A stretch of DNA of 64,000 nucleotides from Raphanus sativus (lineage: Eukaryota > Streptophyta > Magnoliopsida > Brassicales > Brassicaceae). A model generated the notes under the pieces. That model was not told where the DNA came from and made no database searches. It worked only from the letters and a program-made list of their open reading frames with translations. The stretch spans positions 1 through 64,000 of the forward strand of contig NW_026615415.1 in NCBI RefSeq assembly GCF_000801105.2, given 5' to 3'. Each line of letters begins with the position of its first letter. The stretch's first letter is position 1. Shown in pieces: positions 1-10,369 of this stretch. The position numbers and the translations under genes were made by a program.

Positions 1-249
1 CCAGAAGCCGTTCAGCTCTCCAAAATTCATCTGGGGTACCATCCAGACCCCGAGAATAATGAAGGAATTGGAGGTATCCTCGGAATTCAGACTCCATGGA
101 GCCCAATCCACAAATACCTCCGGGGGCAACGAACGAACGAGGTCCCGAACAGGAACCTCCTCGTCTCTCATAACAAAGTTGTAGGGAGAGGGATTGGAGA
201 TTCTAATCACGCAATACATCCTGGAAGGAAAGGCTCCACCCAATAAATG

Positions 250-1440
250 GAGGCTCGGAAGCTCAAAGCGTTAAGCGCGAGATACTGCGTATCGAGTCTG
301 TCCTCCACAAACGAAGCGTTTCCGGATCTTACCTAAAATGCGTCCATGGCCTCGTTGCTATGAGACTCATGAAGGAAATGCACGACGGCTCCTGCGGGAA
401 CCACTCTGGAGGAAGAGCTCTAGCCATCAGAATCAAAAGACATGGATACTTCTGGCCTACCATTATTGCTGACTGTGAGGCCTATTCCTCTTCACGCGAC
501 AAGTGCCAGAGGCATGCACCGATTATACACCAACCTGCGGAAAAGCTGTCCAACATATCCGCCCTTATCATTTAGAGATGGTCCATGGACATCGTAGGAC
601 CACTAGTAGCATCAGGAAGTGGAAAGAAGAAGCTACACTTCCTCTTAGTCCTAACAGACTACTTCACAAAATGGATAGAGGCTGAAGCTTTCCAACAGGT
701 AACCAGAGTCAAGGTTCGAACGATTTGTGTGGAAAGAAATCATGTGTAGACACGGCGTCCATACGAAATCATAACTGACAATGGAGGACAATTCATATCC
801 ACGGTTTCAAATATTTTGTGACAAGTGGAATATTCGCCTGACCTTCTCAACACCTCGCCGACCTCAAAGAAACGGCCAAGCGGAGGCTGCTAATAAATCA
901 GTATTAGCAAACCTCAAGAAACACCTCGGAACCCAGAAGGAACTCTGGTCAAAAAATACTTGAAGTACTTGGGCATGTCGAACCACCCCACGAAAGGCTA
1001 CAGAAGAAACCCCTTTCTCCTTAGCATATGGGATGGAAGCTGTCGTCCCAGCTGAAACCATTGCTGGTAGCCTCCGCCGGGAACTCTGTACATCCGATCC
1101 CGCAGCTAATGATCAGCTCCTAACAAACAGCCTCGATCTAATCGAGGAAAGACGGGACCGAGCTCTGATTCGCATTCAGAACTCTCAGCAAGCAATGGCA
1201 CGACAGTACAACTCCAAAGTCAGGCTCCGACAGTTCGATGTAGGTGACCTAGTACTTAAGAAAGTTTTCGAAGGAACCAAGAAACAGATGCCGGAAAGTT
1301 AGGAACCAACTGGGAAGGTCCCTATCAGATCATCCATGTGGTACGACCTGGTGTTTACAAGCTCCGAAAGGTGCGAACCGGGGTACCTGAAATCAGATCG
1401 TGGAACGCCACAAATCTTAAGAGATACTATCATTAGGTAC
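250..1440 (+). pseudogene. TAT-1 integrase (3' end of pol), frameshifted
   Basis: Integrase joins the element cDNA to host DNA. The zinc-binding part lies at about 330-560: the motif GNHSGGRALAIRIKRHGYFW is clear, but in the CxxC pair the first Cys is Arg (SSSRDKCQ; TAT-2 has SSCDKCQ). The catalytic core follows in pieces: ITDNGGQF near 773-796 carries the second Asp, and [10 protein letters not shown] near 872-901 carries the Glu. The C-terminal part (1033-1302) includes MEAVVPAETIAGSLRREL and ends in a region like the GPY/F module. At least three frame changes or stops (about 573, 750 and 960) separate the blocks, so no protein can be made as read. TAT-2 has the same region truncated after about 20465. 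Confidence 0.85.
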
Positions 1441-1689
1441 CTAAAAATCCCTGAACTACGTTAGGCTTGATCCCTTGACTGGGTACGTAGGCAACTCCGT
1501 CATGAGTGCAGCCCCAACCTCATTTCAACACTTTGTTCACCACAACCAAAGGGGGCATGTGTCTGATTAAAATCACATAGCCCAACCAGCAAGTGTATGA
1601 TCATTATAATACAGCAATTGTATGATTACTATGATACCATGTATCCTGTTATCAATAAAGCAATTATTCTCGATGTCTCAATTCTTTAA

Positions 1690-2130
1690 CAACACAGGTC
1701 CCTGCAAACACGGACCTAGGGTCCTAAAACCCTTCGGATCAGCTCAGGTCTCTATGAACCTGGACCTAAGGTCTTCAAATCCGTAATAATCTTGAAGGTC
1801 ATGAAATCCTTCAAACGAAATCAAATTTGATAAACTAACCTAAGGTCTTAAAAATCCTTAGAAACCACTAAAGGTCTTAAAATCCTTAAAGCAATATAAG
1901 GTCTCAACGAACCTGGACCTAAGGTCTTGAAATCCTTATCAAATCTCAAAGGTCTTGAAATCCTTAAAAACAAAGGTCTTAAAATCCTTATCAAACCTCG
2001 AAAGGTCTTAAAATCCTAAGCAAGTCTCAATGGGTCTTAAAATCCCACAAACGAACTCAGGTTCCCAAGAACCCCCACCTAAGGTGTCCAAGTTAAACTT
2101 AGGTCCCTAAAAACCTTAAGCTAATCTCGA
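1690..2130 (+). repeat. TAT-1 3' UTR tandem repeats
   Basis: Degenerate tandem repeats built around AAGGTCTTAAAATCCTTA, with units of about 28-50 bp that vary in the spacer. The homologous part of TAT-2 (20580-21130) has more regular copies. Tat-lineage elements are known to carry fast-changing tandem repeats in the 3' UTR, some of which seed satellite DNA. Confidence 0.8.
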
Positions 2131-2426
2131 TATTCCAAGAATTCCTCTTAAGGAACTAAAAACGACCAAAGTCTTCCAGACTTATCATAAAACCCGATTA
2201 TGATCAAATGTCATATTTTACGACTAAAGCGAAAAACTTAAAATGAAACTGAAAACCAAGTCTTGATAGATAAAAGGTTTAAAGGCCTCCTCAGGCCGAC
2301 GAAGGTTCAAAAGACCTTAACAGAAACAAAGGTTTAAAAGCCTCCTCAGGCTATAAGTCTTAGAAATAAAAGAAATCAAAGCCCATTGGGCGCAAATCCT
2401 AGAAACACATGAAAGAGCCTCAGCTC

Positions 2427-3263
2427 TTAAACTTCCTTGTCATCCAAGCTCTTCTCAGCTCCCTTGCCAACCGGATCATCCTCCTCAGGAACCTCTTCCT
2501 CCATCTCCTTGTCGCCATCTCCAGGGGCGGCTTCGACCGGGGCTGAGTAAGAACCCACCAATCCCAAATTAGAACCGAACTCTCCAGAAAAGGAGAGATT
2601 AAACATATTAACCTCGAAAGTACCTGAGCTCTCAGAGAGCTGGGGAAGAGGGAGCTTGCCGATCGAGAAATCCGAGACCTGAGCCTTCTCGTACGCCGCA
2701 ACAGCCTCTGGCATCATTGCCACCAAGCGATCATACTCGTTTTAAGTACTCTTAATCTCAGCATCCAGCATGTCCTTCAGGAGCTCGGTGTTGACTTGAA
2801 TCTCTTGAGCATGAACCAGGAGATCGACTTCATCCTTCTTCTTGGAGAATTTCTCCTTGACAACAACCAGAACTTTGTTGTAAGCATCAGCTACCTCCTT
2901 CTTTCCTCTCCGGACGGCTAGCCTGACCTCGGCTTCCTTGTTCTTCTGGCTGCTCTGAGACGAAGCAATCAGCTCCTTGACTTGATACTCGGCTATCTTC
3001 CGAGCAGCATCCAAATCCCCAATCTTCCTATTCTTCACCTGGAGGTCAATCAACTGGCTTTCGATTGTCCCTTGCTGAGCATCACACTTGGAGCCGAGTC
3101 TCTTTACCTCAACTTGGAGATCCGAGATCAGAGCCCGAGTCTGATTGAGCTCGGTCTTGGTGGCCTTGACCAGATCAGTGACCTGAGCTAATTCCTCAGC
3201 ACTGGGGGCATTGCGTGCGGCGTCCTCAAACTTGAACTGAGCCCTGTTAATAGCGCCAGCCAG
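2427..3263 (-). pseudogene. Antisense ORF of TAT-1, last exon (coiled-coil C-terminal part)
   Basis: Reading leftwards from 3263, one frame stays open to 2745, has a single TAA at 2742-2744, and continues in the same frame to a stop at 2427. The first half is rich in Lys, Glu and Ala heptad-like runs (about 3060-2760), typical of a coiled coil. The tail is very acidic (EMEEEVPEEDDP). TAT-2 keeps a clear homologue of the tail at 21542-21844, including SESSGTFE and GSNLGLVG, which argues that this was a real coding exon. It starts right after a predicted 82-base GT-AG intron (3264-3345) that joins in phase to the exon at 3346-3840. Function is unknown; extra antisense ORFs are known in the Tat lineage. 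Confidence 0.7.
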
Positions 3264-3345
3264 CTACAAAAAACAAAACAAAAAACGATTTAGTGAAAAT
3301 CTTCCAAAAATAAATTAAGCTAAAAAGTTGAAATAGATTTCATAC
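3264..3345 (-). other. Predicted intron in the TAT-1 antisense ORF
   Basis: On the minus strand the exon ends GGTCAG, followed by GTATGAAATC. The acceptor is a T-rich tract ending TTTTTTGTAG, then CTGGCTGGC. The length is 82 nt, the phase is 0, and the open frames on both sides agree. Size and composition are normal for a plant intron. Confidence 0.7.
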
Positions 3346-3840
3346 CTGACCCATGTGATGGGCAATGTCAACGTACTCATCCTTGTTCGTGAGATTGGAG
3401 ATCGAGGGGAGGGAACACCCGGTACTCTTCATATGCCTCATCAGAGTAGCCAAACCCCACGAATCATCCAAAACCGATCCAGGCTTCGAATGAGCAAAGT
3501 TCCAGCCAACGGTTCCTCCTCTAGAAGAGGAGGAGGAAGACCTCGAAGGTCTGTCAACCTGGTCAGTCCGGGACCTCTTGCTCCTCGGAGGCTCAAATTC
3601 TGGAGGATCCCTCGCCATTTGAGGATTAGCTTCAGTCACCGGAACCTCGGAGGGAAGGCCAACTTCCTGAACTTTAGGCTCCGAAGAACCAACACCTTTA
3701 TCAGGAGCAGAGCCTCCCTCGTCAAGAGCTTCCTTCACAGAGTCAAGGAAGGATCCTCCTTGGTTCTTGTCGCTTCCTCTAGAGGAGCTGGCAGCCTTGG
3801 TCGATTTGCCCCTGGAACGGAAGGAAGGCTGAATAGGCAT
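3346..3840 (-). pseudogene. Antisense ORF of TAT-1, middle exon (Ser-rich)
   Basis: Open minus-strand frame of about 165 codons. Residues 1-120 are low in complexity and rich in Ser, Lys and Arg (SRSSSSSSRGG, PPRSKRSRTDQVDRP). The end, LPSISNLTNKDEYVDIAHH, looks more structured and runs into the intron at 3345. The Met at 3838-3840 may be internal rather than a start, because coding homologous to the same gene lies upstream (3996-4350 and 15566-15927). The shadow ORF on the plus strand (3355-3849) is rejected because it has no homologue in the other copies. Confidence 0.6.
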
Positions 3841-3995
3841 CTTCTGTGAATGAGTCTTCTCGGAAGTACTTGCTCCGGACGAAACTTCAATACTGAATCA
3901 CCTTCAGAGACTGAATCGTAAAAAAAAAAAAGATTCATCAACCTCACAAGAACAGATTCGAATAATGAAATTAGAGGTTATCAAGGGAAGGGTAC

Positions 3996-4269
3996 CTTCT
4001 AAACCAGCAACCGTCACTGAGTCAGGGAAGGACGCCCTGTATCGGTCAGGGAATCTAGCTGACCCAACTCTCGAAGTGGTGTAAGCTCCCCTGAAGCTCT
4101 TTCTCCTTGCATTTCTGATGAAATGAACCTTCTGTTGACCTCCGCTTGGCCTGGACTTGCCTCTATCATTAGCTCGGGTAGCCTCTGTTTCTGGTTTTAG
4201 GGCTGTGCTGCAGCTTCCTGTGAAGAGCTCTGGTGAGTTTACCAGACAACTTGATAGGGTCCTCAACTT
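3996..4269 (-). pseudogene. Antisense ORF of TAT-1, short exon, frameshifted
   Basis: From a predicted acceptor (TTTTGCAG, ending at 4270) the frame opens EVEDPIKLSGKLTRALHRKL and meets a stop about 35 codons later. The coding sense then seems to continue in another frame, ending SARFPDRYRASFPD and TVAGLE just before a GT donor at 3995. One frame change inside the exon explains this. The next acceptor could be at 3911 (GATTCAG) or later. Confidence 0.5.
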
Positions 4270-4349
4270 CTGCAAAAGGAGTCAAAAGACAATTAGCACA
4301 TCATGATAAGCAAAAATAAACATGCAAGCATATCCCTAAAAGTCCTAAC

Positions 4350-4681
4350 CAGAAATGTCAGACCAAGAGGTCCTGAGGTCTCGGCCTACAGGAACCGTCG
4401 AGGGATCAATCTTGACATAAAAGTACTTCTTGCGCCAGTCATCGTCACTGGCCGTGAACTTGAATATGCCTAGCCCTGGACGACCGGGGAGATAGTAGGT
4501 ACCGCTCCCACCATCCTTGGAAGTACTCTCCTTTATCGAAAAAGACTTCATCAGCTCGGTCAACCCAACTATAACTCCTTCCTCCTTGGCCCTAGTGATG
4601 AATCCGTTTATCACTCGGATAACCGAGGGACAAAGTTGGGGAAGGGCCAGTTGGTAGTGATTTAGGAGATCTAGCAAGAGG
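4350..4681 (-). pseudogene. Antisense ORF of TAT-1, second half of exon 1
   Basis: Minus-strand frame of about 110 codons with LLDLLNHYQLALPQLCPSVI and later GSGTYYLPGRPGLGIFKF. The pattern FPLP...LL..L..Y.LA..QL.P......GF is what I recall from the plant 'putative gypsy type transposon' family (Pfam Transposase_28-like). It ends at a GT donor (4349-4348); a predicted intron of 80 bases runs to 4270. Its beginning was cut off by TAT-3: codons here are in frame with 15566-15927 once TAT-3 and one copy of the GTGGG duplication are discounted. Confidence 0.75.
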
Positions 4682-4686
4682 GTGGG
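4682..4686. repeat. Target site duplication of TAT-3, left copy
   Basis: GTGGG directly before TGTTGGGGTC. The same five bases follow the 3' LTR at 15566-15570. Confidence 0.95.
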
Positions 4687-4885
4687 TGTTGGGGTCAAAA
4701 ACGGTATCTCGAAATCAACGGCTAAGTCTATTTGTCATACGAAAGTATAAGGAAGAAACGGGAAGTGATCTAAGTTTGGATAGGCCGAACGACAAGGAAT
4801 CCGCCTTGAAACTTCAAAGAGCCCGTTCTCTCAAACCGTGAGGACCCAGAGAACGATCAAGATATCAAATCGAAGCCCTCGTCGA

Positions 4886-5421
4886 GACGCACGTGCTGGT
4901 CCTGGCCGCCGGCGGCTAGCCCCCGTGCTGGTCCTGGCCGCCGGGCGGCTAAGCCCCCAAGCTGGTCCTTGCCGCCGGGAAACTTCAAAGAGCCCGTTCT
5001 CTCAAACCGTGAGGACCCAGAAAACGATCAACATATCAAATCAAAGCCCTCGTCGAGACGCACGTGCTGGTCTTAGCCGCCGGGCGGCTAGCCCCCGTGC
5101 TGGCCGTGGCCGCCGGCGGCTAGCGCCCGTGCTGGCCGTGGCCGCCGGGCGGCTAGCCCCGTGCTGGCCGTGGCCGCCGGCGCTAGCGCCCGTGCTGGTC
5201 GTGGCCGCCGGGCGGCTAGCCCGTGCTGGCCGTGGCCGCCGGCGGCTAGCGCCCGTGCTGGCCGTGGCCGCCGGGCGGCTAGGCCCGTGCTGGCCGTGGC
5301 CGCCGGCGGCTAGCGCCCGTGCTGGCCGTGGCCGCCGGGCGGCTAGCCCCGTGCTGGCCGTGGCCGCCGGCGGCTAGCGCCCGTGCTGGCCATTACCGCC
5401 GGCGGCTAGCCCCGTGCTGGC
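4886..5421 (+). repeat. GC-rich 32-bp minisatellite in the TAT-3 5' LTR
   Basis: Tandem 32-bp units around GCTGGCCGTGGCCGCC. Two variants (GGGCGGCTAGCCCC and GGCGGCTAGCGCCC) mostly alternate, giving a 64-bp dimer. An 85-bp non-repeat block (about 4978-5063), itself a copy of 4808-4888, interrupts it. Long Ala/Arg/Pro reading frames across the array are products of composition. Confidence 0.93.
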
Positions 5422-5951
5422 TCGGGTCTTCGGATAACGATCTTCGGTACACGAATCCCAGTCCCCGGCAGTCTGAAGTTTGTACTTGAGTTTTTCTTAA
5501 GTCCTCGCAGGACGAATCATCGAGATTCCGTGTACGAAACTCCAGTCCTTACTCCAATCAAAGACCGTCGGAAACACTTCGGAAACTCGTAAGGTATCAA
5601 CCGGAAGGAAGATCTTAAATTCTTCGTACAAAACAGCGATGGTTATCTTAAGACACCACTCGTCTCAACTCTACGAATGAATGAAGAACTTCCGGAGAGA
5701 TCGTAGAAAACCACGGAAGTCCTGGAAACGGCCCGAAAGGGACTAAACACGATCGGACAGTCCGTTACGATTATCTGAGATAGATACGACGATTTACGTT
5801 TATCTTTGCATAGCGAGATAAATGCTAAATTTCCGGAAGGATAAATGTCAAGTTTCCCGAAGATAAATGTCAAGTTTCCCGATGAAAGCGACGAAAATGG
5901 AAAGAAGCCCGCCTTGCGGCCCAGGAGAGAATAGACCGTCATAAGAAGGAG

Positions 5952-5959
5952 TATATAAA
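5952..5959 (+). promoter_or_regulatory. TATA box of the TAT-3 5' LTR
   Basis: TATATAAA in the context GAAGGAGTATATAAAGGAGC, repeated at 15013-15020 in the 3' LTR. The element's transcript would start roughly 30 bases downstream. Confidence 0.7.
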
Positions 5960-6501
5960 GGAGCTTTGGGAGAGAAGAAAGGCAGAGCGAAAATCATTAA
6001 GAGAGAGCAAAAATCCTAGAGGGAAAGCAGATCCGAGATTTTAGACTGAGGGAACTTAGAACTTAGGTGGTTAGACTAGCAAGGCATGACCTAGGACGTC
6101 TGGCCGCCTCTTGTTCTGCCTTCATCTTGTCCGCAGACTTCTGTTCCTTCGGAAGAATCTAACAATTCTTTTACTCAGAGTTCCGCACATAGAAACCCTA
6201 GTCGTTATTCTCGACACGCCCGTTTCTATGACAAACGCTCGTACTAGACGAACTCCGCCAGGCAGTTCGATCTCTTGTTCAAATCTTTCCAACTGAACTA
6301 CGTCCGACTTGATCCTCGAAAGGGTACGTAGGCAGCCTCCTTAAGGTCCAGTCCAAATCTCAATAAAACCTTTCCGCATTTATTTGATCACTTGTCGTTG
6401 GTTGTCGCAGAGAATCCGGACCTTCAGGGAAAGTTAGGTTTACTTAGCTTTCCTCCGTTTTACTTAATCAAAATCGACAGTGCGAATTTCGGTTCCCACA
6501 G

Positions 6502-6520
6502 TTTGGCGCTAGAAGGAGGG
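6502..6520 (+). other. Primer-binding-site-like sequence of TAT-3
   Basis: TTTGGCGCTAGAAGGAGGGG begins one base after the LTR end. The position and TGGCG start are those of a tRNA primer site; I cannot name the tRNA with confidence. Confidence 0.6.
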
Positions 6521-6552
6521 GAGGTCGGATTCTCTTACTCAAAAACCTACGA

Positions 6553-7398
6553 TTGGTAACAACAGCATGGCCACATCACCTGTCCGCAACATCACCTGTC
6601 CGCAACATCGTGTCAACGGCTGGTCAAGCCAAACCTCACGACGAACTCCTCGTTATCAGACTAACGATCCAGGACATCGACGTAGCAAGAATATTGGTCG
6701 ACACCGGATGCTTGACAAATATTATATATAAGAACACTCTCGAGAGGATGGGAATCGACCTAAGCGCTATCACGGACGATCCCAACCCAATAATCGGACT
6801 CTCAGGAAACATCACAATGACCCTCGGCTCAGTCGATCTCTCGGTCAGAGCCGGGAGCGTCACGAAGATGGTGGAGTTTTTGGTAGTCGACGGTCCAGCA
6901 GCATATAACGCGATCGTCGGGACTCCGTGGTTAAATTCCTTGCGAGCAATCCCCTCGACTTTCCATCTGTGCCTCAAATTTCCGACCCTCCTCAGAGTTG
7001 AAACAATACAAGGAGATCGTAAAGCGCCGCAAGTCTGCTTGGCCGCTGGGTTAAAACGAAAAAACTCTGAGTCCGAAACTAACCCAAAAAAGCAAGCAAC
7101 TCACGAACCAGCATCGCAGGACCCTCCAGAAATCTTCTGGCAGTCGCAAAGAGCTGAGGTCCTGGAAGGAAAACGTGAGCCCACTTGCGAACCAGTAATT
7201 TCGGTCTGCCTCGACGAGACTAACCCAGAGCGGTGCGTGGAGATTGGAGCCAATCTCCGCAATCTATTGAAAGCAGAACTCACCGCATGTCTCAAGAAGA
7301 ACCTTAACACGTTTGCTTGGGCTGCGGGAGATATGCCGGGAATCGACATCAACGTAACATGTCACGAACTACCATCGATCCAACTCATAAACCCGTAA
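6553..7398 (+). pseudogene. TAT-3 aspartic protease region (pol start)
   Basis: Frame of 281 codons. The retroviral-type protease has its active-site Asp at base 6700 in ILVDTGCLTN (the family norm is DTGSS, so Ser is replaced by Cys), followed by IIGLSG and the second conserved block NAIVGTPWLNSLRAIPSTFH. This enzyme cuts the gag-pol polyprotein. Gag, which should precede it, is absent: only about 50 bp separate the primer site from this frame, and a short direct repeat (ATCACCTGTCCGCAAC, twice within 6575-6608) lies there. Residues after about 230 form the linker to RT and pass into RT in an overlapping frame (7317-7760). Nothing here is a host gene. Confidence 0.85.
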
Positions 7399-7668
7399 AA
7401 CAAAAGAGGCGAAAGCTAGGCCCCGAACGGGCAACTGCGGTTAATGAGGAAGTCGAAAGACTCCTCAAAGTTGGATCAATAACAGAAGTAAGATATTCCG
7501 ACTGGCTCGCCAATCCCGTTGTCGTCAAGAAGAAAAACGGGAAATGGCGAGTGTGCGTCGACTTTACTGATCTCAACAAAGCATGCCCGAAGGATTGTTT
7601 TCCGCTTCCGCACATCGACCGTCTGGTCGAGGCAACCGCAGGAAACAAACTCCTATCGTCCATGGACA
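7317..7668 (+). pseudogene. TAT-3 reverse transcriptase, N-terminal fragment
   Basis: Frame with KQKRRKLGPERATAVNEEV, DWLANPVVVKKKNGKWRVCV and DFTDLNKACPKDCFPLPHID, the classic start of Ty3/gypsy RT (fingers and first palm Asp). Homology stops at about 7668 (SSMD); the following 30 codons are unrelated and end at 7760. The catalytic Y-x-D-D block, RNase H and integrase are missing. The frame is offset from the protease frame, a frameshift or assembly indel near 7360-7390. TAT-2 has the same domain at 17547-17894. Confidence 0.88.
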
Positions 7669-7669
7669 C

Positions 7670-8363
7670 AACCCCCCTCGTTTGGGATTATCTAAGAAAG
7701 ACTTCGGTAAAATTCATAAAAAGACTTGGTAGTGGAGACGGATTCCTGCCTGCCGTATAAAACGGCTATGGTTAGCTTGAACACCAGTTGCCTTAACTAT
7801 ACGGGGAATTGAAACCTTTCGGAAAAACCAGCGTCACATCGACGGCTTTTTCTAAAGAAAAATCGTAAAAACGTCTAAGGCCCAAGACAGCCCAAAAGGG
7901 GCCCGAATCACGGCTAAACGACCCACATACGATTTTAGGAAGGATCGAGCCCAAAGCTGATATGACGGTCTGATTACCAAGTAGAGTTTCGACTGAAAAT
8001 GCTTTTTAGAATTTCTCCTGGAAATCGCGGAGAAACCCCAAACTACTCCTGAAACAGAAAGCACGACTGATCGGGTTACCAATCAGCGTTTCTAATGATA
8101 AAATTCGATAACATTTTACGGAACACCTTTCGTAAAATAAATTCTCGAAAATATTTCACGAGACAGCTTTTGCATGATTAAACTCGACAACATTTTACAA
8201 AACAGTTTCCGTAAAATTAACTCGACAACATTTTGTGAAATAACTCTCGTAAAATAAAAGGTCAACAACGTTCTAAGAAACATTTTCTACACAAGGAAAA
8301 ACCTACGGAAAACAAACAAGAACACAAAAACACGCACAAGTCGAAGGAACCGAGCAGCCAACT
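7670..8363. other. TAT-3 interior: non-coding, diverged LTR-like repeats
   Basis: No coding signal. 7750-7800 (CGTATAAAACGGCTATGGTT) resembles a stretch of the TAT-3 LTR near 5630 and another at 8845. From about 8095 to 8280 a motif with ACATTTTAC and TCGTAAAAT recurs every 30-45 bp. The region looks like the remains of LTR or leader sequence from a related element. Confidence 0.5.
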
Positions 8364-8690
8364 CCGGTCGTGGCCGTGGCCGCCGGGCGGCTAGCCCCGT
8401 GCTGGCCGTGGCCGCCGGCGGCTAGCGCCCGTGCTGGCCGTGGCCGCCGGGCGGCTAGCCCCGTGCTGGCCGTGGCCGCCGGGCGGCTAGCCCCGTGCTG
8501 GCCGTGGCCGCCGGCGGCTAGCGCCCGTGCTGGCCGTGGCCGCCGGCGGCTAGCCCCGTGCTGGCCATGGCCGCCGGCGGCTAGCGCCCGTGCTGGCCGT
8601 GGCCGCCGGGCGGCTAGCCCCGCACTGGCCGTGGCCGCCGGCGGCTAGCGCCCGTGCTGGCCGTGGTCGCCGGCGGCTAGCCCCGTGCTG
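8364..8690 (+). repeat. Second GC-rich 32-bp minisatellite, in the TAT-3 interior
   Basis: The same 32-bp unit as in the LTRs, about ten copies. It is followed by GCTCGGGTCGTCGG and a diverged counterpart (8690-8940) of the LTR segment after the array. This suggests an embedded LTR fragment from a related family. Confidence 0.85.
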
Positions 8691-9365
8691 GCTCGGGTCG
8701 TCGGACGGCTAGTCTTCGTGCGTAAGTTCTAGGCCCCGGGTCGTCAGAAATCCGTGTTTTGCGACTTTCCGAGATCTCGCAAAACAAAACTCCTTTTTTG
8801 CTCCAAGATTTCGAAGAATCCATAAGACGTCAACGGACAGGAAAACTTCGTATAAAACGGTGATGGTTATCTTAAAACACCATTTCCCTCGGCAATGGAT
8901 CGAAGATCTTCCGAAGACTCGACATCCAAGTGTTGGCTAGACCCCGTGCTGCCTCTAGGCGCCGGACGACTAGCGCACCCGTACTGCGCTGGTTATCGGG
9001 CGACACAACATTCGTCAAGCACGGCAAATCCTCGCAAAACTATTCCGACGATAGTCCAATCCAATACTTTGCACCTTTCGTAAAATAATCTTAGACAATA
9101 CTTCACGAGACAGCTTCTGCGCGACTAAACTCGACAACATTTTACGAAACAGTTTCTGTAAATTAACTCGACAACATTTTGTTGAAAAACTCTCGTAAAG
9201 TAAAAGCTCGGCAATATTTTACGAAATATCATTCGTAAAGAAAAACAATATCATAAGCTTCTTGACCTGACCAGTTCACTCATAGCTTGACGAAATATCA
9301 AGTCTCACTCAAGTGACGTCTTGCCAATCATTTTCGCTTGTCCGCCCACCTTAGCCTTCTTCGAG

Positions 9366-9370
9366 TTTCG
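9366..9370. repeat. Target site duplication of TRIM-4, left copy
   Basis: TTTCG before TGATGTGCCC; it matches 11166-11170 after the right LTR. Confidence 0.95.
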
Positions 9371-10167
9371 TGATGTGCCCTGAATCAGCAGCAGAAACAA
9401 ATCAAGAAAATTTGGCTTTTGGGCTTAAGTTTTAAACGAAATGGGCTTGACGATTTATGAAACTATGTTTTATGGACATGTTTTCAGCCCAAAGAAAGAA
9501 AGGCCCAACAAGAAATACAAGTCATGGTCGAATAATATATCAATCTGACGGCAATGCAGAGAGACGGTCGACCATGCGGAAGCACGAGACCAGACGAAGA
9601 GTGCGACGACTACAATTCTTCAATTTGGGTCAAGTCAAGACATTTATGATTTTGGTCAATTCAAAGTCTTTGGTCAAGTCTTCCTTGTTTTTACAAATTG
9701 CTAATTTCTATGTTTGACTAGTATTTTGTAATCAGATCTTTGTATTCTTTGCCTATTATATAAAGACCATTTGATCAATGAAATAAAATAAGCTTTGAGT
9801 GTTTATTTTTGGAACCTTGAGAGGGTATCTCACTTTTCTTGTTCTTGGTGTGGTTAGCTCCAAGTAACACTCTCTTTCTCGTTGGACCGGTGCGTCACAT
9901 CCGGCAACAGATCGAGTTTGCTTCCTTGTCGGACCTGTGAGTCATATCAGGCGACAATCAAGCACCTCTGGTAGTATCATTGGGTCATTCCGCAACCCTT
10001 TGTGTCACCGTTCAATCCATCAGTTCTCTTCGGAGTTCACCTCTGGTAGTATCATCGGGCCTTCCGCAACCCTTTGTGTCACCGTTCATCCCACCAGTTC
10101 TCAATCCTCTGGATCTGAGTTCATATCATCCGTACCGGTAGAGTGATCCGTATTTTTGGTTCTATCA
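9371..10167 (+). repeat. Left LTR of TRIM-4
   Basis: 797 bp, TG...CA. TATA box TATATAAA at 9757-9764 (also 10754-10761 in the right LTR) and AATGAAATAAAATAAGC just after it. Confidence 0.95.
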
Positions 10168-10169
10168 AG

Positions 10170-10182
10170 TGGTATCAGAGCC
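10170..10182 (+). other. Primer binding site of TRIM-4 (initiator Met tRNA type)
   Basis: TGGTATCAGAGCC two bases after the LTR end; this is the standard complement to the 3' end of plant initiator tRNA-Met. Confidence 0.93.
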
Positions 10183-10355
10183 ACTCAACCGGTACTATCT
10201 GTTCATTTTTCTCATCTTTCCATCTTCTTCATCCATCTTCTACCTTTCATCTTCTTTTCTAAAAAAAAAAAAAAAAAAAAAAAGAGTTCTACGAAAAGTC
10301 AAGAGATCATTATATCTGAAGCTAAAGAAAGACAGATTTGAGGGCAAATCTTTTT

Positions 10356-10369
10356 AAAGAAGGAGGGAA
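10356..10369 (+). other. Polypurine tract of TRIM-4
   Basis: AAAGAAGGAGGGAA immediately before the right LTR; primes plus-strand synthesis. Confidence 0.9.

Larger units (their letters stand above)
4687..6500 (+). repeat. 5' LTR of TAT-3
   Basis: 1814 bp, TGTTGGGGTC...GGTTCCCACA. It contains the GC-rich minisatellite (4886-5421), a TATA box at 5952-5959, and a duplicated block (about 4808-4900 repeated at about 4979-5072). The partner is 13710-15565. Confidence 0.95.

Noticed and set aside
3355..3849. 164-codon plus-strand ORF
   Set aside because: Shadow of the minus-strand Ser-rich exon, which has a matched intron border; the plus frame has neither.
4838..5377. Long Ala/Arg/Pro-rich ORF (also 8370-8648 and 13993-14495)
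   Set aside because: Read straight through the GC-rich 32-bp minisatellite; both strands are open because of composition, and it lies in LTR sequence.
10156..10341. ORFs with a poly-Lys run
   Set aside because: Caused by an A-rich tract in the 202-bp interior of TRIM-4; no homologue or credible start.
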